NCBI GenBank assembly: GCA_016706545.1
Contig: JADJJK010000020.1
Coordinates: 102,276-166,275 of the forward strand
DNA length: 64,000 nt
Source: Myxococcales bacterium
GTDB lineage: Bacteria > Myxococcota_A > Polyangia > Haliangiales > Haliangiaceae
Direction of reading: 5' to 3'
Shown here piece after piece: positions 43,439 through 52,611 of the stretch. A program made the translations under genes and the position numbers. How positions within the stretch are numbered: the stretch's first letter is position 1; each line of letters begins with the position of its first letter. The notes below the pieces were generated by a model. That model had not been told where the DNA came from. It saw only the letters and a list, made by a program, of their open reading frames with translations, and did not search any database.

Positions 43439-45504
43439 AGACCGCCTGTCCGCAGTGTGGCGCCGAGATCGAGTTCCGCTTCGATGACTCGTTCGTCCGC
43501 GTGTGCGGGAGCTGCCGCTCGGCGGTGACCCGGACGGATCGGGGCGTGGAGAGCCTGGGGCGGATCGCCGATCTGATGCCGCTGGACTCGCCGCTGGCGC
43601 TGTTCGCCGAGGGCCAGTACGGCAACCAGTCCTTCCTCTTGATCGGCAAGGCGCAGGTGCGCCACGCCGCCGGGGGCATCTGGCAAGAGTGGTACGCCAA
43701 GTTCAGCAGCGGCGTCTGGGGCTGGCTGGCCGAGGCCCAGGGCCGCTTCTACATGACGTTCGAGGTGCCAGGCACCCAGGTCCCGCCACACTACCAGCTC
43801 GCGCCAGGGGCGCAGGTGGTGCTGCCCACCCACGGCGGGCCGCGGACGTTCACCGTGGCCGAGGTGGGGGTCGCGACCTACACGGGCGCGGACGGGGAAT
43901 TGCCGTACAGGCTGACCCCCAACGCGATGTTCCGCTACGCCGACCTGACAGACGGTCAGGGCGCCTTCGCGACCATCGACTACGGCCCGCCCGCGGCGCC
44001 GGGGCCCGCCGCCCGGCCGGCCGACGCGCCGTCGGTGTACGTCGGTGGCCAGATCCGCCTGGCCGACCTGCACCTCATGGGCGGCGAGGTCGTGCCCGCG
44101 GCCGGCCCACGGATCTCGTCGCAGCGGCTGGCCTGCCCCAACTGCGGCGGCTCGCTGGAGCTGCACGCCCCGGACGCCGCGTTGCGCGTGGTGTGCCCGT
44201 TCTGCAACACGATGCTCGATGTCGGCGGTGGCGGCGCGCTGTCCATCCTGGCCACCCTGCGCGACAAGGCCACCCCGGGCATCCCGCTGGGTCGCAAGGT
44301 CACCTTCTCCGAGGGCGAGCTGACCATCATCGGCTACCTGCTGCGCGGCGCCAAGGTCGACGACACCTGGTACCCGTTCGAGGAGTACCTGCTGCACTCG
44401 CCGGCGCTGGGCTTCCGCTGGCTCGTGTGCTCCGACGGACACTGGAGCTACGTCCAGCCCGTGTCCCCGGGCGCCTGCCAGGCGGACGCTCAGGGCGCCA
44501 AGTACAAGGGCCGCACGTTCAAGCGGTACCAGGACGGGCCGCTGCGCGTCGAGATGGTGCTGGGCGAGTTCTACTGGAAGGTCCAGGTGGGGGAGACCAC
44601 CCAAGGCGAGGACTTCACCTCGCCACCTGCCATGCTGTCCCGTGAGACCGGCCATGGCGAGATCAACTGGTCCCTGTCCACCTATCTGAGCCACGCCGAG
44701 GTGCGCAAGGCGGTGGGCGACGTCAAGCTGCCGCCCGCCGAGGGCGTGGCGCCCAACCAGGCGTGGCCGCACACCGGGATCGGCAAGTGGTACTGGCTCT
44801 TGCTGGCGGCGCTGGTGATCTCCGGCATCGTCCTGGCGGGCAGCACCACAGCGCACAAGGTGGCGAGCTTCCAGCTCGACGTGCCGGCCGGCAAGCCGCC
44901 GCCGCCACCAGATGCGCCCGCGGGCGCCGACCCAGGTCACGTCCTCTTCACCGAGCCCTTCGAGATCAAGGGTGGGGAGAACATCGAGATCACGCTGGCT
45001 GCGCCGCTGAACAACAACTGGATGTACGTGGTGGCGGACCTCGTAGACGAGGACAAGGGCACCTTCCTCACCTTCGACACCAACCTCGAGTACTACAGCG
45101 GCTACGAAGGCGGCGAGTCCTGGAGCGAGGGCTCGATGATGAAGGTGCAGACGCTCGGTCCGATGCCGGCTGGCAACTACGTGCTGCGCCTGGAGGCGCA
45201 GACCGGGACGCCTGCGGCCTCACCGTACGACACCGTCAAGGTGCCCGGTCTCGAGGACATCAGGCCGCCGACGCCGGCCATCCCGCTGTCTGCCTCGATT
45301 CGGCAGAACGTCTTCCAGGGCGGGCTCTGGGCCCTGGCCCTGCTCCTGCTGCTCCTGCTCGGCCTGTTCCTGTTTCTCAGCAAGCGCCGCTTCGAGAATC
45401 GGCGACAGGAGAACAGCTCGGTTGGCAACACCGACAGCGGCGACGACCACGACTACGACCACGACCACGACTTTGGTAGTGGCGGCAGCAGCGGAGATGA
45501 CTAG
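43435..45504 (+). CDS. DUF4178 protein with two zinc ribbons and two membrane segments
   Basis: 689 residues. A zinc ribbon at residues 5-27 (CPQC and CGSC) is followed by a DUF4178 domain (ADLMPLDSPLALFAEGQYGN, YAKFSSGVWGWLAEAQGRFY). A second ribbon lies near 232-258 (CPNC and CPFC), then a second DUF4178 domain (TIIGYLLRGAKVDDTWYPFE, FKRYQDGPLRVEMVLGEFYW). Transmembrane helices lie at about 450-470 and 630-650, flanking a domain of about 150 residues probably outside the cytoplasm. The tail is Asp/His-rich. DUF4178 has no known activity but recurs, as I recall, beside AdoMet decarboxylase, DUF350 and aminopropyltransferase. Coupled to speD by ATGA. Confidence 0.85.
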   Translation: MKTACPQCGAEIEFRFDDSFVRVCGSCRSAVTRTDRGVESLGRIADLMPLDSPLALFAEGQYGNQSFLLIGKAQVRHAAGGIWQEWYAKFSSGVWGWLAEAQGRFYMTFEVPGTQVPPHYQLAPGAQVVLPTHGGPRTFTVAEVGVATYTGADGELPYRLTPNAMFRYADLTDGQGAFATIDYGPPAAPGPAARPADAPSVYVGGQIRLADLHLMGGEVVPAAGPRISSQRLACPNCGGSLELHAPDAALRVVCPFCNTMLDVGGGGALSILATLRDKATPGIPLGRKVTFSEGELTIIGYLLRGAKVDDTWYPFEEYLLHSPALGFRWLVCSDGHWSYVQPVSPGACQADAQGAKYKGRTFKRYQDGPLRVEMVLGEFYWKVQVGETTQGEDFTSPPAMLSRETGHGEINWSLSTYLSHAEVRKAVGDVKLPPAEGVAPNQAWPHTGIGKWYWLLLAALVISGIVLAGSTTAHKVASFQLDVPAGKPPPPPDAPAGADPGHVLFTEPFEIKGGENIEITLAAPLNNNWMYVVADLVDEDKGTFLTFDTNLEYYSGYEGGESWSEGSMMKVQTLGPMPAGNYVLRLEAQTGTPAASPYDTVKVPGLEDIRPPTPAIPLSASIRQNVFQGGLWALALLLLLLLGLFLFLSKRRFENRRQENSSVGNTDSGDDHDYDHDHDFGSGGSSGDD

Positions 45505-45783
45505 ATGACGAACCAGCCTTCGCCGCCTGACGGCGCGCCGCCGATGGGCTCTACCGTACCCGCGCCCGACCTGCCGGAGGTCCCGGCCGCGAAGATGTCG
45601 CGGTTCGCCAAGGTCATCCTGGGCTTTGGCGTGTTGATCGTCGGCGGCTACACCGCCGCAGCGTCGTCCGGCTGGGAGCCAGGGCAGCCCACGCGCGATG
45701 AGATTCCAGCCAGCGTTCGCTCGTCGCCAGGCGGCTACCGCACGTTCCACTTCTGGCACTCTGGCTACCACGGAGGAAAGTGA
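45505..45783 (+). CDS. Small single-pass membrane protein of the polyamine operon
   Basis: 92 residues. The ATG directly follows the upstream stop (TAGATG). A Pro-rich start precedes one hydrophobic segment (FAKVILGFGVLIVGGYTAAA) near residues 34-52. The C-terminal tail ends with aromatic and His residues (YRTFHFWHSGYHGGK). It has no known domain. In other operons of this type a small membrane protein occupies this place. The His-rich end might bind metal or contact the DUF350 protein, but that is inference. Confidence 0.7.
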   Translation: MTNQPSPPDGAPPMGSTVPAPDLPEVPAAKMSRFAKVILGFGVLIVGGYTAAASSGWEPGQPTRDEIPASVRSSPGGYRTFHFWHSGYHGGK

Positions 45784-46001
45784 TGAAGCTCGAGAACCTC
45801 GGGGAAGCGATCGTCTCGTCGACCGCCTTCGCTGGCATCGGTGTCGTTGTGTTCGCAGTGGCGTTCTGGCTCATGACCAAGATCACGCCGTTCTCGGTGC
45901 GCAAGGAGATCGAAGAAGATCAGAACACCGCGCTGGCCATCATCATGGCGGGCGTGCTCATCGGCATCGCGCTCATCATCGCCGCGGCGATCAGCGGTTG
46001 A
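45783..46001 (+). CDS. DUF350 membrane protein
   Basis: 72 residues from the ATG at 45783, with GGAGG six bases upstream and a TGATG overlap with the previous gene. Two hydrophobic segments (AIVSSTAFAGIGVVVFAVAF and AIIMAGVLIGIALIIAAAIS) flank a charged loop KEIEEDQNTA, the DUF350 pattern. Many DUF350 proteins carry two such units; this one has one. Relatives such as YjfL lie beside glutathionylspermidine-synthase-like genes in enterobacteria, so the link with polyamines is known from context in more than one lineage. The function is unknown. Confidence 0.85.
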   Translation: MKLENLGEAIVSSTAFAGIGVVVFAVAFWLMTKITPFSVRKEIEEDQNTALAIIMAGVLIGIALIIAAAISG

Positions 46002-46044
46002 CCTCGGTCACGTTGGTCCCGCACCGGCAGAAGGACTGCCATCC

Positions 46045-47772
46045 ATGAGCGACGAGCCAAAGCCCACGGCCCCGCCGAGCGCGGCCGAGAGTTCGGGCCC
46101 GAGCGCGGCCGAGAGTTCGGGCCCGAGCGCGACCGAGCACTCCGAGCGCGCCGAGCGCATGGCGCCGCCGCCGGTGCCGCAGGCGCCAGGCCACGCGCGA
46201 CCTGCGCCCGGACCGGAGGCCAGCGCGGAGAGGGCGGCGCCCGCTCCCGTCACCAGGCTGCCCGTGACCGCGCTGTATCTCAACGTGTTCGTGGTGGCCA
46301 CCTGCGGCCTGGTCTATGAGCTGCTCGCCGGCACGCTGGGCAGCTACTTGCTGGGGGACTCCGTCACCCAGTTCTCGCTGGTGATCGGCCTGTACCTCTC
46401 GGCGATGGGCGCCGGCGCCTGGCTGTCGCGGCGCATCGAAGGCAACCTGGCGCAGCGGTTCCTCGACGTCGAGCTGGCGGTCGCGGTGGTGGGCGGCCTG
46501 GCGGTGCCGGTGCTGTTTCTGGCGTTCCCCAGCGTCGATCACTTCCAGCTCTTGCTCCTGTCCTTTGTGTTCGCCATCGGCGTGCTGGTGGGGCTCGAGA
46601 TCCCGCTGCTCATGCGCCTGCTCGAGGGGCAGCTCGCCTTCAAGGACCTGGTCTCCCGCGTCTTGACCTTCGACTACATCGGCGCGCTCGTCGCCGCGCT
46701 CCTGTTCCCGCTGTTGCTGGTGCCCAAGCTTGGCCTGGTGCGCACCTCGCTGCTGATGGGCGTGGCCAACGGCCTGGTCGCCGTGTGGGGCAGCTACCTT
46801 CTGGCCTCGTCGCTGCGCAGGCCCTGGGCCATCCGGGCGCGGGCGCTGGCGGTGACCGCGGGCCTGCTGCTTGGCGTGTGGAAGGCCGACGCGCTGACCA
46901 CCCGCGCCGAAGACAACATGTACGCAGATCCGATCGTGCTGTCGAAGAGCTCGCACTACCAGCGCATCGTGATCACCCGCGGCCGCAGCGGCTTTCAGCT
47001 CTTCCTCAACGGCAACCTGCAGTTCTCTTCGGCCGACGAGTACCGCTATCACGAGGCGCTGGTCCACCCGGCGATGCTGGCGGCCACCACGCCGCCGCGC
47101 CGCGTGCTGGTGCTGGGCGGAGGCGATGGCCTGGCGTTGCGGGAGATCCTGGCCTACCCCTCGGTGCGAGAGGTGACCCTGGTGGACCTGGACCCGGCGA
47201 TGACCTCGCTGGCCAGGACCTTCCCGCTCCTTTCCAAGCTCAACCGCGCGGCGGTGAGCGATCCGCGGGTCCGCATCGTCAACGACGACGCCATGGTGTG
47301 GGTGGCCGAGCACCCGCCCGCGCGCGGACAGGCGTGGGACGCCATCATCGTGGACTTCCCGGACCCCAACAACTACGCGCTGGGCAAGCTGTACACCAAG
47401 CTGTTCTACCGCCGGCTCGCCGCGCAGCTCGCGCCGGGCGGCGCGGTGGCGGTGCAGGCCACCTCCCCGCTGTTTGCGCGCCGCTCGTACTGGTGCATCG
47501 TGGAGACCATGCGCGCCGCGGGCTGGAGCACGCACCCGTATCAGGTCGCGGTGCCGTCGTTTGGCGTGTGGGGCTACGTGCTGGCGCGCCGCGAGGACTT
47601 CGCGCCGCCCGAGCGCGTGCCGAGCTTGCCGCTCCGGTTCCTCAACGACACCGCGCTGGCCGGGATGTTCCGCTTCTCGGCCGATATCGGGCCGCTCGAG
47701 GTGGAGGTCAACCAGCTCGATAACCAGGCGCTGGTGCGCTACTACGAGCGCGAATGGCAGCGCTGGGAATGA
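46045..47772 (+). CDS. speE: Polyamine aminopropyltransferase (spermidine synthase type) with N-terminal membrane domain
   Basis: 575 residues. A disordered start of about 65 residues contains a duplicated SAAESSGP unit. About seven membrane helices follow (residues 72-285; ALYLNVFVVATCGLVYELLA starts the first). The cytosolic catalytic domain has VLVLGGGDGLALREILAYPS near residue 357, VTLVDLDPAM, and AIIVDFPDPNNYALGKLY, corresponding to the AdoMet-like binding and catalytic-Asp motifs. It transfers an aminopropyl group from decarboxylated AdoMet to an amine acceptor, here at the membrane. The acceptor may be putrescine or something membrane-bound. The stop overlaps the next gene as ATGA. Confidence 0.88.
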   Translation: MSDEPKPTAPPSAAESSGPSAAESSGPSATEHSERAERMAPPPVPQAPGHARPAPGPEASAERAAPAPVTRLPVTALYLNVFVVATCGLVYELLAGTLGSYLLGDSVTQFSLVIGLYLSAMGAGAWLSRRIEGNLAQRFLDVELAVAVVGGLAVPVLFLAFPSVDHFQLLLLSFVFAIGVLVGLEIPLLMRLLEGQLAFKDLVSRVLTFDYIGALVAALLFPLLLVPKLGLVRTSLLMGVANGLVAVWGSYLLASSLRRPWAIRARALAVTAGLLLGVWKADALTTRAEDNMYADPIVLSKSSHYQRIVITRGRSGFQLFLNGNLQFSSADEYRYHEALVHPAMLAATTPPRRVLVLGGGDGLALREILAYPSVREVTLVDLDPAMTSLARTFPLLSKLNRAAVSDPRVRIVNDDAMVWVAEHPPARGQAWDAIIVDFPDPNNYALGKLYTKLFYRRLAAQLAPGGAVAVQATSPLFARRSYWCIVETMRAAGWSTHPYQVAVPSFGVWGYVLARREDFAPPERVPSLPLRFLNDTALAGMFRFSADIGPLEVEVNQLDNQALVRYYEREWQRWE

Positions 47773-49367
47773 CCAGCCGGCGCGACTTCCTCACGTTGCT
47801 GCTGGGCGCGCCGATGGCCGCCTGGGCCTGCCGAGCCAGCCGACCTCCGACGACGCCCCCTGGACAGCTCCTGTCCACCGGCGCGGAGCTTGGCCACCGC
47901 TGGGTGCGCGACGGCCGCGCCCCCGCGCCCCAGACCTTCACCCGCCACCAGGTGGTGGTGGTCGGCGGCGGCGTCGCCGGGTTGACCGCGGCGTGGGCGC
48001 TGGCCCGGCGCGGCGTCCGCGATTGCGTGGTGCTGGAGCTGGACGAGCAGCTCGGCGGCACGGCGCGCGGCGCCAGCAGCGCGGTCACGCCGTACCCGTG
48101 GGGCGCCCACTACATCGTCGCGCCCACCGCGGCGCAGCATGAGCTGACCGCGCTGCTCACCGAGCTTGGCGCCATCGAGGGCTACGATGATCACGGCGCG
48201 CCCATCGTCGATGAGGCGCTGCGCTGCCGCGAGCCAGAGGAGCGCATCTTCTACCGCGGTCGCTGGTACGAGGGGCTCTACCTGCGCGCCGGCGCCAGCG
48301 CAGACGACCTGCGCCAGCTCGACGTGTTCCAGGCCGAGATCGACCGCTGGGCGAGCTGGCGCGACGCGAGCGGCGCCCGCGCCTTCACCCTCCCGGTGTC
48401 GCAGTGCTCGCAAGATCCCGAGGTGACGGGGCTCGATCGCCAGTCCTTCGCCGCCTGGCTCGATGAGCGCGAGCTCCGCTCGCCGCGGCTGCGCTGGCTC
48501 TGTGACTACGCCTGCCGCGACGACTATGGGCTGCTCGCCAGCAGCACCAGCGCCTGGGCCGGGCTGTTCTACTTCGCCGCGCGGCAGACCGGCGCCAAGG
48601 TAGATCCCCAGCCGGTGGTGACCTGGCCCGACGGCAACTTCCCGCTGGTGCGCCACCTGGCCGAGGCCGCGGTCACGCGCGTGCGCGCCGTGGTGAGCTC
48701 GGTGACCCAGGGCCCCGACGGCGCGAGGGTCGTGGCCCACACCGACGCCGGCCCGGTGGGCTTCTTGGCGGAGCGCGTGATCGTGGCGGTGCCGCGCTTC
48801 GTGGCCGCGAAGATCGTCGAGCCGCTGCGCGCTGCCGCGGCGGTCGCGAGCGCCCCTTCCGACTACGGCGCCTGGGCGGTGGCCAACCTGCACCTGCGAG
48901 ATCGCCCGCGCCAGGTCATGGGCGCGCCGCGCGCCTGGGACAACGTGCTCTACCAGAGCAAGAGCCTGGGCTACGTCACCGCCACCCACCAGCAGGGCCG
49001 CGACGTGGGCCCCACCGTGCTGACCTGGTACTACCCGTTCACCGACGACGACGCGGCCGGCGCGCGCCGCGCGATCTCCGGCGCTGGCCAGCCAGAGTGG
49101 GCCGAGACCGCGCTGGCCGATCTGTCCCGCGCGCACCCCGGCCTGCGCGACCTGGTCACGCGCGTGGACGTGGCGTTCTGGGGCCATGGCATGATCCGGC
49201 CCAAGGTGGGCTCCCTCTGGCATCCTCAGCGCCTCGCCGCGGCCACGCCAGTTGGGCGCATCCACTTTGCCCACACCGACCTGTCCGGCATGGCGCTGTT
49301 CGAGGAGGCCTTCGATCACGGCAACCGCGCCGCGCGTGAGGTGGCCCTGGCGCTGGCGACCCGATGA
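47769..49367 (+). CDS. Tat-exported FAD-dependent amine oxidase-like protein
   Basis: 532 residues from the ATG at 47769, which overlaps the preceding stop. MTSRRDFLTLLLGAPMAAWA is a twin-arginine signal, and the Cys after it may be lipidated. FAD binding is shown by VVVVGGGVAGLTAAWALARR then VLELDEQLGGTARG. The substrate domain and the C-terminal FAD motif (IHFAHTDLSGMALFEEAFDH) resemble flavin amine oxidases. Tat export means it folds with FAD before crossing and works outside the cytoplasm. In the context of a polyamine operon, an oxidation of the aminopropylated product is a natural guess. The stop overlaps the next gene as ATGA. Confidence 0.85.
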   Translation: MTSRRDFLTLLLGAPMAAWACRASRPPTTPPGQLLSTGAELGHRWVRDGRAPAPQTFTRHQVVVVGGGVAGLTAAWALARRGVRDCVVLELDEQLGGTARGASSAVTPYPWGAHYIVAPTAAQHELTALLTELGAIEGYDDHGAPIVDEALRCREPEERIFYRGRWYEGLYLRAGASADDLRQLDVFQAEIDRWASWRDASGARAFTLPVSQCSQDPEVTGLDRQSFAAWLDERELRSPRLRWLCDYACRDDYGLLASSTSAWAGLFYFAARQTGAKVDPQPVVTWPDGNFPLVRHLAEAAVTRVRAVVSSVTQGPDGARVVAHTDAGPVGFLAERVIVAVPRFVAAKIVEPLRAAAAVASAPSDYGAWAVANLHLRDRPRQVMGAPRAWDNVLYQSKSLGYVTATHQQGRDVGPTVLTWYYPFTDDDAAGARRAISGAGQPEWAETALADLSRAHPGLRDLVTRVDVAFWGHGMIRPKVGSLWHPQRLAAATPVGRIHFAHTDLSGMALFEEAFDHGNRAAREVALALATR

Positions 49368-50551
49368 CGATGACGACGACGGCGACGACAACGGCGACAG
49401 CGACGGCGATGGCGCCAGCGACGAGCCCCGCTGCGACCGCCGCGGATCGGCCGGCCTGGCTGTTCTCCCGCCGCATCGACCTGGGCGTGTTCCTTGGCAG
49501 CGCGGTGTTCTCGCTCCTGCTCCTGGCGCTCGCCCCTGTGCTGGGCGTGGGTGCGGGTCAGGACAGCCCGCTGTGGACGTGGGTGGTGGCGGTGCTGCTG
49601 GTGGACGTCGCGCACGTGTGGTCGACCTCGTTCGTCGTGTACCTGGATCCGGCGGAGCTGCGGCGCCGTCCGCTCCTGTACCTGGGCTCGCCGGTGCTGG
49701 CCTACTCGCTGGGGCTCACGCTCTATCTCGCCGGCGGCGCTGCGCTGTTCTGGCGCGTGGTGGCGTACCTGGCGGCGTTTCACTTCGTGCGTCAGCAATA
49801 CGGCTGGGTCATGATGGCGCGCGGCCAGGCGGGCGAACATGACCGCGCCGGGCGATGGCTCGACGGCGCGACGATCTACGCCACCACCGTGGTGCCGCTC
49901 ATCGTCTGGCACACCGAGCTACCGCGCGCCTTCTGGTGGATGCGTGAAGGCGACTTCGCCGCCGGCCTGCCGGGCTGGGTGGGCAGCGTGGCCCTGCTCG
50001 TCTACCTGGCGCTGGCGCTGGCGTACGCGGCGCGCGCGGTGCTGGCGGCGCGCGCCGGCTTCATCGCCTGGGGCAAGCACCTGGTGGTGGCGACCTCCGC
50101 GGTGTGCTGGTACGTCGGCATCGTCGCCACCAACAGCGACTACGGCTTCACCGTCACCAACGTGTTCCTGCACGGCATCCCGTACGCCGCGCTGATCTTT
50201 CTCTATGCGCGCCACGCCGCGCGCCACGCCGCGCCTGACGGCGGGGGGCTCGCGGCCCGCGTCGTCCGCCGCGGCGTCTTGCCGTTTCTGGCCACCTTGT
50301 GGGCGGCGGCCTATCTGGAAGAGCTGCTCTGGGACCGCGCGATCTGGCACGATCACCCGTCGCTGTTTGGCCACGGCGACGGGTGGCTCACCGGCCTCGA
50401 GCCGCTGCTGGTGCCGCTCCTGGCGATGCCGCAGCTCACCCACTACCTCTTGGATGGCTTTCTCTGGCGCCGCGCCCAGAACCCGCGGCTGGGGGAGCTG
50501 CTGCGCGAGCTACGTGCGCCGCCCCCGACTGGTACCGCGCGGCATACCTGA
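49364..50551 (+). CDS. Polytopic membrane protein with conserved-looking His motifs
   Basis: 395 residues; the ATG overlaps the oxidase stop. A Thr/Ala repeat start (about 30 residues) precedes eight to nine membrane helices. Histidines recur in or beside helices: VDVAHVWSTSF, AAFHFVRQQYGW, LIVWHTELPRAFWW, FLHGIPYAAL and QLTHYLLDGFLWRR. Such a pattern is seen in membrane di-metal enzymes (Brp/Blh-like, desaturase-like), so a metal-binding membrane enzyme is possible. I do not recognise a named family. It is the last gene of the operon; 286 bp without a gene follow. Confidence 0.65.
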   Translation: MTMTTTATTTATATAMAPATSPAATAADRPAWLFSRRIDLGVFLGSAVFSLLLLALAPVLGVGAGQDSPLWTWVVAVLLVDVAHVWSTSFVVYLDPAELRRRPLLYLGSPVLAYSLGLTLYLAGGAALFWRVVAYLAAFHFVRQQYGWVMMARGQAGEHDRAGRWLDGATIYATTVVPLIVWHTELPRAFWWMREGDFAAGLPGWVGSVALLVYLALALAYAARAVLAARAGFIAWGKHLVVATSAVCWYVGIVATNSDYGFTVTNVFLHGIPYAALIFLYARHAARHAAPDGGGLAARVVRRGVLPFLATLWAAAYLEELLWDRAIWHDHPSLFGHGDGWLTGLEPLLVPLLAMPQLTHYLLDGFLWRRAQNPRLGELLRELRAPPPTGTARHT

Positions 50552-50837
50552 TGCAAGGCACAGGGCGAATCCGTCGACAGCAACCGCTTGGCCACGCTTG
50601 GACCTGGCGCGCCTCGCAACTCTTGCGGCGCGACCTGGGGGAGCGGCAATTCGTGCGTTGAGGCGCTCGCGGCCTCGGCCAAGGCCGCGCCCAGCCTGCG
50701 CAGGGCGCCTGCTGCCATAGGAAAACTATCCAACGATTCTCGAGGTCTTGAGGACTCGTGCGCGACGTATCGCCGCGCGCGGCATGGCACCGCGCGTCAA
50801 TGTCCGCGGCACGCTCGCTGCATCAGCACTGCTCGCA

Positions 50838-51245
50838 ATGAAATCCATTCCCACCATCCAGAAGTACATGAGCACGTCGCCTCATACGATCGGTGCCGAG
50901 CAGAGCTTGCACAAGGCGCATGAGGTCATGCATGAGCACGCGATCCGGCACCTGCCGGTCATGCACGGCAACCAGCTCGTGGGCGTCGTCTCGGACCGCG
51001 ACATCCAGCTCATCCTGGCCATCGAAGGCGCCGACTCCCACAAGATCACGGTGGAAGACGCGATGACGCAGGACGTGCTCACGGTGGAGCCGGACGCCAG
51101 CCTGGACGAGGTGGCCGAGCTGATGGTGGAGCGCAAGGCTGGCTCGGTGATCGTCACGCAGAACCGGCACGTGGTGGGCATCTTCACCACCGTCGACGGC
51201 ATGCGCGCGCTGTCCGAGCTGTTGCAGACGCGGCTCAAGCGCTGA
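50838..51245 (+). CDS. Tandem CBS-domain protein
   Basis: 135 residues from the ATG at 50838 (MKSIPTIQKYMSTSPHTIGA). Two CBS motifs: HEHAIRHLPVMHGNQLVGVV then SDRDI, and LMVERKAGSVIVTQNRHVVG then IFTTVD. Stand-alone CBS pairs bind adenosine nucleotides and act as energy sensors for partner proteins. No ribosome site is clear, and the frame is open upstream to 50748, so the start is provisional. It is followed by the MgtC-like gene at 40 bp on the same strand, a possible regulatory partner. Confidence 0.85.
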   Translation: MKSIPTIQKYMSTSPHTIGAEQSLHKAHEVMHEHAIRHLPVMHGNQLVGVVSDRDIQLILAIEGADSHKITVEDAMTQDVLTVEPDASLDEVAELMVERKAGSVIVTQNRHVVGIFTTVDGMRALSELLQTRLKR

Positions 51246-51284
51246 CCGCCCACGGCGACGCTTCTCCGTGAGAAGGTAGCGTTC

Positions 51285-52589
51285 GTGAGCGTGTCGCAAA
51301 CTGTCGTGGAAGCAGGCTACGCGGTGGCCATCGGCTTGATGATCGGCTTCGAGCGAGAGCACCACGCCATCACCGAGAGGCTCGCGCCCGCCGAGCTCCC
51401 CGAAAGATCCAGCGTCTCGGATCCAGATCCCAGCATCCTCGGCAGCCGCACGTTCGCGCTCCTGTGCGTGAGCGGCTGGCTCGTGGCCTTGCTGGGCGAG
51501 CACTATCCGGTGGTCGCGCCGCTGGGTCTCGTGTCGCTCATCGGCATCATCGTCGCGCAGTACGTGGTCTCGGCCCGCGCCGGCGCCTCGCTGGGGCTGA
51601 CCACGGAGACCGCCGCGGTGGTCACCGTGCTGACCGGCATGCTGGTCCACGTGGACCGCGCGCTGGCGGTGCCGCTGGCGCTCGCCACCGTGCTCTTGCT
51701 CATCTCCAAGCCGTGGATGCGCGCCGCGGTGGTGCGCCTGCGCCGGCTGGAGCTGACCGCCACGGTCCAGCTCCTGGTGGCGGTGGCCATCGTGCTGCCG
51801 CTGCTGCCCACCGAGCCGGTCGATCCATGGCAGGCCATCCCGCCGCGCAAGGTGGGGGTGTTCGTCGTGCTGATCGCCGGGGTCGAGTATGTCGGCTACG
51901 TCTTGCACCGCCTGCTGGGCGCCGAGCGCGGCGCGGCGCTGGCCGGGCTGGTCGGCGGGCTCACCAGCTCCACCGCGGTCACCGCCGCCATGGCGCGGCA
52001 AGCGCGCCGCGCGCCGGGGCGCATCATGGCCGGCCAGCTCGCGACGTTTCTGGCCAACGCGGTGATGGCCGTCCGCGTCACCGTGGTCACCGCGGTGCTG
52101 TCGCCGGCGGTGGCCACGCGCCTGGCCGCGCCCATGGGGGCGCTCGTGGTGGTGCTGCTCCTGGGCGCGCTGTGGCGGCACCTGCGCGCGACGCGCAACG
52201 GCAATGGCGACGACGAGCTGGCCTTGCGCAACCCGTTCGCGCTGGTGCCGGCGCTGACCTGGGGCGCCGTGCTGTGCGGGGTCTTGCTCTTGACCACGCT
52301 GGCGCAACGCGCCTTTGGCGACAACGGGATCTTCCTGGCGGCCCTGGCCGCTGGCCTGGCCGACGTTGACGCCATCACCCTGGCCGCCTCCAAGCAAGCG
52401 GTGGATGGGCTGTTGACGGTGGAGTCAGCGGCCCTGGCCATCACGCTGGCGGTGGCCAGCAACACGGTGGTCAAGGGCGGCCTCGCGCTGGGCGCCGGCG
52501 GCCGCGCCTTTGGCGTGGGGGTGGCGGTCGTCTTCGCGCTGGGCATGCTGGCCGCCGGCGCGGTGGCCGCGGCGCAGCTCATGCTGTAG
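51285..52589 (+). CDS. MgtC/SapB N-terminal plus DUF4010 membrane protein
   Basis: 434 residues, GTG start. The MgtC-like N-terminus has YAVAIGLMIGFEREHHAI and SILGSRTFALLCVSGWLVAL, then GASLGLTTETAAVVTVLTGM. The second half is DUF4010-like, with GLVGGLTSSTAVTAAMARQA and DVDAITLAASKQA. About 12 to 13 membrane helices fill the rest. Such fused proteins are probable transporters or regulators linked to magnesium or other ions; the activity is not established. The RxxGRE-like conserved charged residues of MgtC are partly visible (FERE). It may be co-transcribed with the CBS gene. Confidence 0.85.
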   Translation: MSVSQTVVEAGYAVAIGLMIGFEREHHAITERLAPAELPERSSVSDPDPSILGSRTFALLCVSGWLVALLGEHYPVVAPLGLVSLIGIIVAQYVVSARAGASLGLTTETAAVVTVLTGMLVHVDRALAVPLALATVLLLISKPWMRAAVVRLRRLELTATVQLLVAVAIVLPLLPTEPVDPWQAIPPRKVGVFVVLIAGVEYVGYVLHRLLGAERGAALAGLVGGLTSSTAVTAAMARQARRAPGRIMAGQLATFLANAVMAVRVTVVTAVLSPAVATRLAAPMGALVVVLLLGALWRHLRATRNGNGDDELALRNPFALVPALTWGAVLCGVLLLTTLAQRAFGDNGIFLAALAAGLADVDAITLAASKQAVDGLLTVESAALAITLAVASNTVVKGGLALGAGGRAFGVGVAVVFALGMLAAGAVAAAQLML

Positions 52590-52611
52590 CGCAGCAGCAC
52601 GCCGCGCGTGA

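Noticed and set aside
50552..50837. Small ORFs in the gap after the polyamine operon
   Set aside because: None has a ribosome site or protein-like composition; the frame open from 50748 only extends the CBS protein upstream.
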